Source: Pedobacter schmidteae
GTDB lineage: Bacteria > Bacteroidota > Bacteroidia > Sphingobacteriales > Sphingobacteriaceae
Assembly: GCF_900564155.1 (NCBI RefSeq)
Contig: NZ_LS999839.1
Span: forward strand, 1,051,097 to 1,115,096
Direction of reading: 5' to 3'
DNA: 64,000 nt
Below are positions 62,898-64,000 of this stretch, piece by piece (positions within the stretch are counted from its first letter, which is position 1; each line of letters begins with the position of its first letter). The position numbers and the translations under genes are program-made. The notes under the pieces were generated by a model, which made no database searches, was not told the origin of the DNA, and was given only the letters and a program-made list of their open reading frames with translations.

Positions 62898-63218
62898 TTA
62901 TTTTGCTTCTTTATAAATTAATGTTCTCAAATTCCCCGCTTTGATCACCGAATTCTCCAAACCTCCTCTTTTCATATTAAACATAATCTCCAGTTTTCTC
63001 ACAACTTCATAAGGGATGTCGGCACTAGAATCGATTTTTATACTCCGGTAATTATGAAAAGTATTTAAGGATATATCCAGTTCCCTCGGAATAATTTTAC
63101 GGGCAGCAGAATATTCAACCACATTCAATCCATACAGATATTCGTTGATTTTGTATTTGTACATCTTATTCAAAAAGTTAATCGTTCCTGTCTGTTTATT
63201 GCTTACCTTTTCCAGCAT
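62898..63218 (-). CDS. small HTH-like protein, paralogue A
   Basis: 106 aa; an inner start at 63164 (MYKYKINEYL) would match paralogue B better. The core YKINEYLYGLNVVEYSAARK, then IIPRELDISLNTFHNYRSIK, then DIPYEVVRKLEIMFNM reads like a single Cro/XRE-like HTH followed by a helix. Paralogue B directly upstream has the same pattern, and the genes overlap by 16 bases if the outer start is used. No other domain. A small regulator pair is inferred; DNA binding is not proven. Confidence 0.7.
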   Translation of the reverse strand: MLEKVSNKQTGTINFLNKMYKYKINEYLYGLNVVEYSAARKIIPRELDISLNTFHNYRSIKIDSSADIPYEVVRKLEIMFNMKRGGLENSVIKAGNLRTLIYKEAK

Positions 63219-63487
63219 TCCTGCTGCAGTAATTCTTTTAAAGGCTTACATCGGATATCCCGGTTGATCAGATCTCCAACACGCATTTCAAACATTTTCT
63301 CAAACATGATCACCTTTTCATGTGGTATATCCTGTTTATCTCCAATCAGGATATTTCGGTAATTGTGGAACGTATTCAAAGAAATTCCCATAATCCGGGG
63401 AATAATCCTTACTGCCTCCCTATACTGGGGCACTGGCAGCCGCAACAAAAAGTCATTTATTTTATACTTCCTGGCTTTATTAGTCAT
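63203..63487 (-). CDS. small HTH-like protein, paralogue B
   Basis: 94 aa. The core YKINDFLLRLPVPQYREAVR, then IIPRIMGISLNTFHNYRNIL, then DIPHEKVIMFEKMFEMRVGD matches paralogue A over its full length, including the invariant SLNTFHNYR. The helix-turn-helix reading is an inference from pattern. It lies downstream of trmD with a 177-base AT-rich gap, so it probably has its own promoter. Together with paralogue A it interrupts the usual trmD-rplS neighbourhood. Confidence 0.72.
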   Translation of the reverse strand: MTNKARKYKINDFLLRLPVPQYREAVRIIPRIMGISLNTFHNYRNILIGDKQDIPHEKVIMFEKMFEMRVGDLINRDIRCKPLKELLQQECWKR

Positions 63488-63664
63488 AGAATCGATTTAT
63501 TTAATTTTTTAGTGTGAATTTACCAAGAACAAACTCAAAAACCAAATAAATAGATATATTTTTTCGTATCAATGCAAATTAATTTAAGCAAACACAAATA
63601 AAAATCAGCAAAAAACACACAAAGAAATTCAGGAATGGTGGATCAGAAGCCCCTGCAAAGGCTA

Positions 63665-64000
63665 TCAGTCTTCCAATAAATCCGGTCGGCGGGCTTGCGT
63701 ACGAATCAAGGCCTGCTCATGGCGCCACTCATTAATTTTCGCCTCATGCCCACTCAGCAAAACATCAGGAACTTTATGTCCCCTCCAGTCGGCCGGCCGT
63801 GTGTATACCGGCGCATCCAGCAGCTCTCCCTGAAAACTATCAGACAAAGCCGAAGTTTCATCATTCAGCACCCCTGGTATCAACCTTACAATGGCATCCA
63901 CAAGGACCGCGGCAGGCAGCTCGCCACCCGAAAGCACATAATCGCCAATAGAAATCTCACGCGTCACAAAAAGATCCCTGATCCGCTGATCTATTCCCTT
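63665..64000 (-). CDS. trmD: tRNA (guanine-N1)-methyltransferase TrmD, C-terminal part
   Basis: The last 112 codons of the gene are visible; the 5' part lies beyond the right edge. TrmD makes m1G37 in tRNAs with G36 and prevents frameshifting. Diagnostic segments are [40 protein letters not shown] and [20 protein letters not shown], then the conserved [19 protein letters not shown] region and the C-terminal [18 protein letters not shown]. The gene upstream in many bacteria is rimM, outside the window. Confidence 0.96.
   Translation of the reverse strand, partial: KGIDQRIRDLFVTREISIGDYVLSGGELPAAVLVDAIVRLIPGVLNDETSALSDSFQGELLDAPVYTRPADWRGHKVPDVLLSGHEAKINEWRHEQALIRTQARRPDLLED

Overview
The window looks like a chromosomal segment of a Bacteroidota bacterium, most probably Sphingobacteriaceae (Pedobacter-like). 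The signs are two SusC/SusD outer-membrane import pairs, an STN-type TonB receptor paired with a DUF4249 lipoprotein, the gliding lipoprotein gene gldH, DUF3078 and DUF4397 proteins, an ECF sigma factor with a membrane-anchored beta-barrel partner, LytS/LytTR signalling, very weak Shine-Dalgarno sequences, and repeated TAnnTTTG -7 promoter boxes. The genus is an inference from gene content only.

Layout. 1-3600: leftward operon of a 225-aa exported protein, an STN/TonB receptor and the start of a DUF4249 lipoprotein. 3600-6320: AT-rich accessory patch with an HTH protein, an 80-aa protein and a tyrosine recombinase next to the 3' end of tRNA-Arg(CCT), likely an integrative element or its remnant. 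6420-8960: HEPN-type protein divergent from an XRE regulator, then an orphan 273-aa protein preceded by helically phased 11-bp repeats. 8965-12016: metG and a divergent LD-carboxypeptidase. 12107-24909: leftward outer-membrane import region (M14 metallopeptidase, susC2, susD2, lipoprotein, strong hairpin, susC1, susD1). The peptidase suggests peptides rather than glycans as substrate.

25070-40400 is mostly core genome: murF, gldH, a RicT-like PSP1 protein, DNA polymerase III delta', ruvX, an O-methyltransferase, two LysM glucosaminidases, a CPD-type lineage protein, a tiny HExxH membrane protein, a DUF3078 protein, ffh, a yifB/comM ATPase, and an envelope operon of a Gly/Tyr-rich protein, an LpoB-like protein and a COG3014-like lipoprotein. 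40498-52194 holds a TlpA thioredoxin, an ECF sigma/anchored barrel pair, a DUF4397 lipoprotein, a MazG-like pyrophosphohydrolase, LytS/LytTR with a neighbouring envelope protein, htpG, and an AraC regulator with a methyltransferase. 52314-64000 holds an M16 peptidase, def, a CPD-like protein, NifU-like and Mrp Fe-S proteins, an envelope protein with a GT51 domain, hpt, psd, mscS, glutamate dehydrogenase, rplS, two tandem small HTH-like proteins and the 3' part of trmD.

The most unusual non-coding signals are two inverted copies of a ~54-bp REP/MITE-like element (44666-44719 and 50070-50123), three contiguous 11-bp repeats at 47827-47859, four at 7966-8009, a 12-bp spaced inverted repeat before lytS, a compound dyad at the integrase start, a 25-bp perfect inverted repeat terminator at 59786-59838, and several -7 boxes so close to start codons that leaderless mRNAs are predicted. 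No CRISPR array, rRNA or intact insertion sequence was seen.
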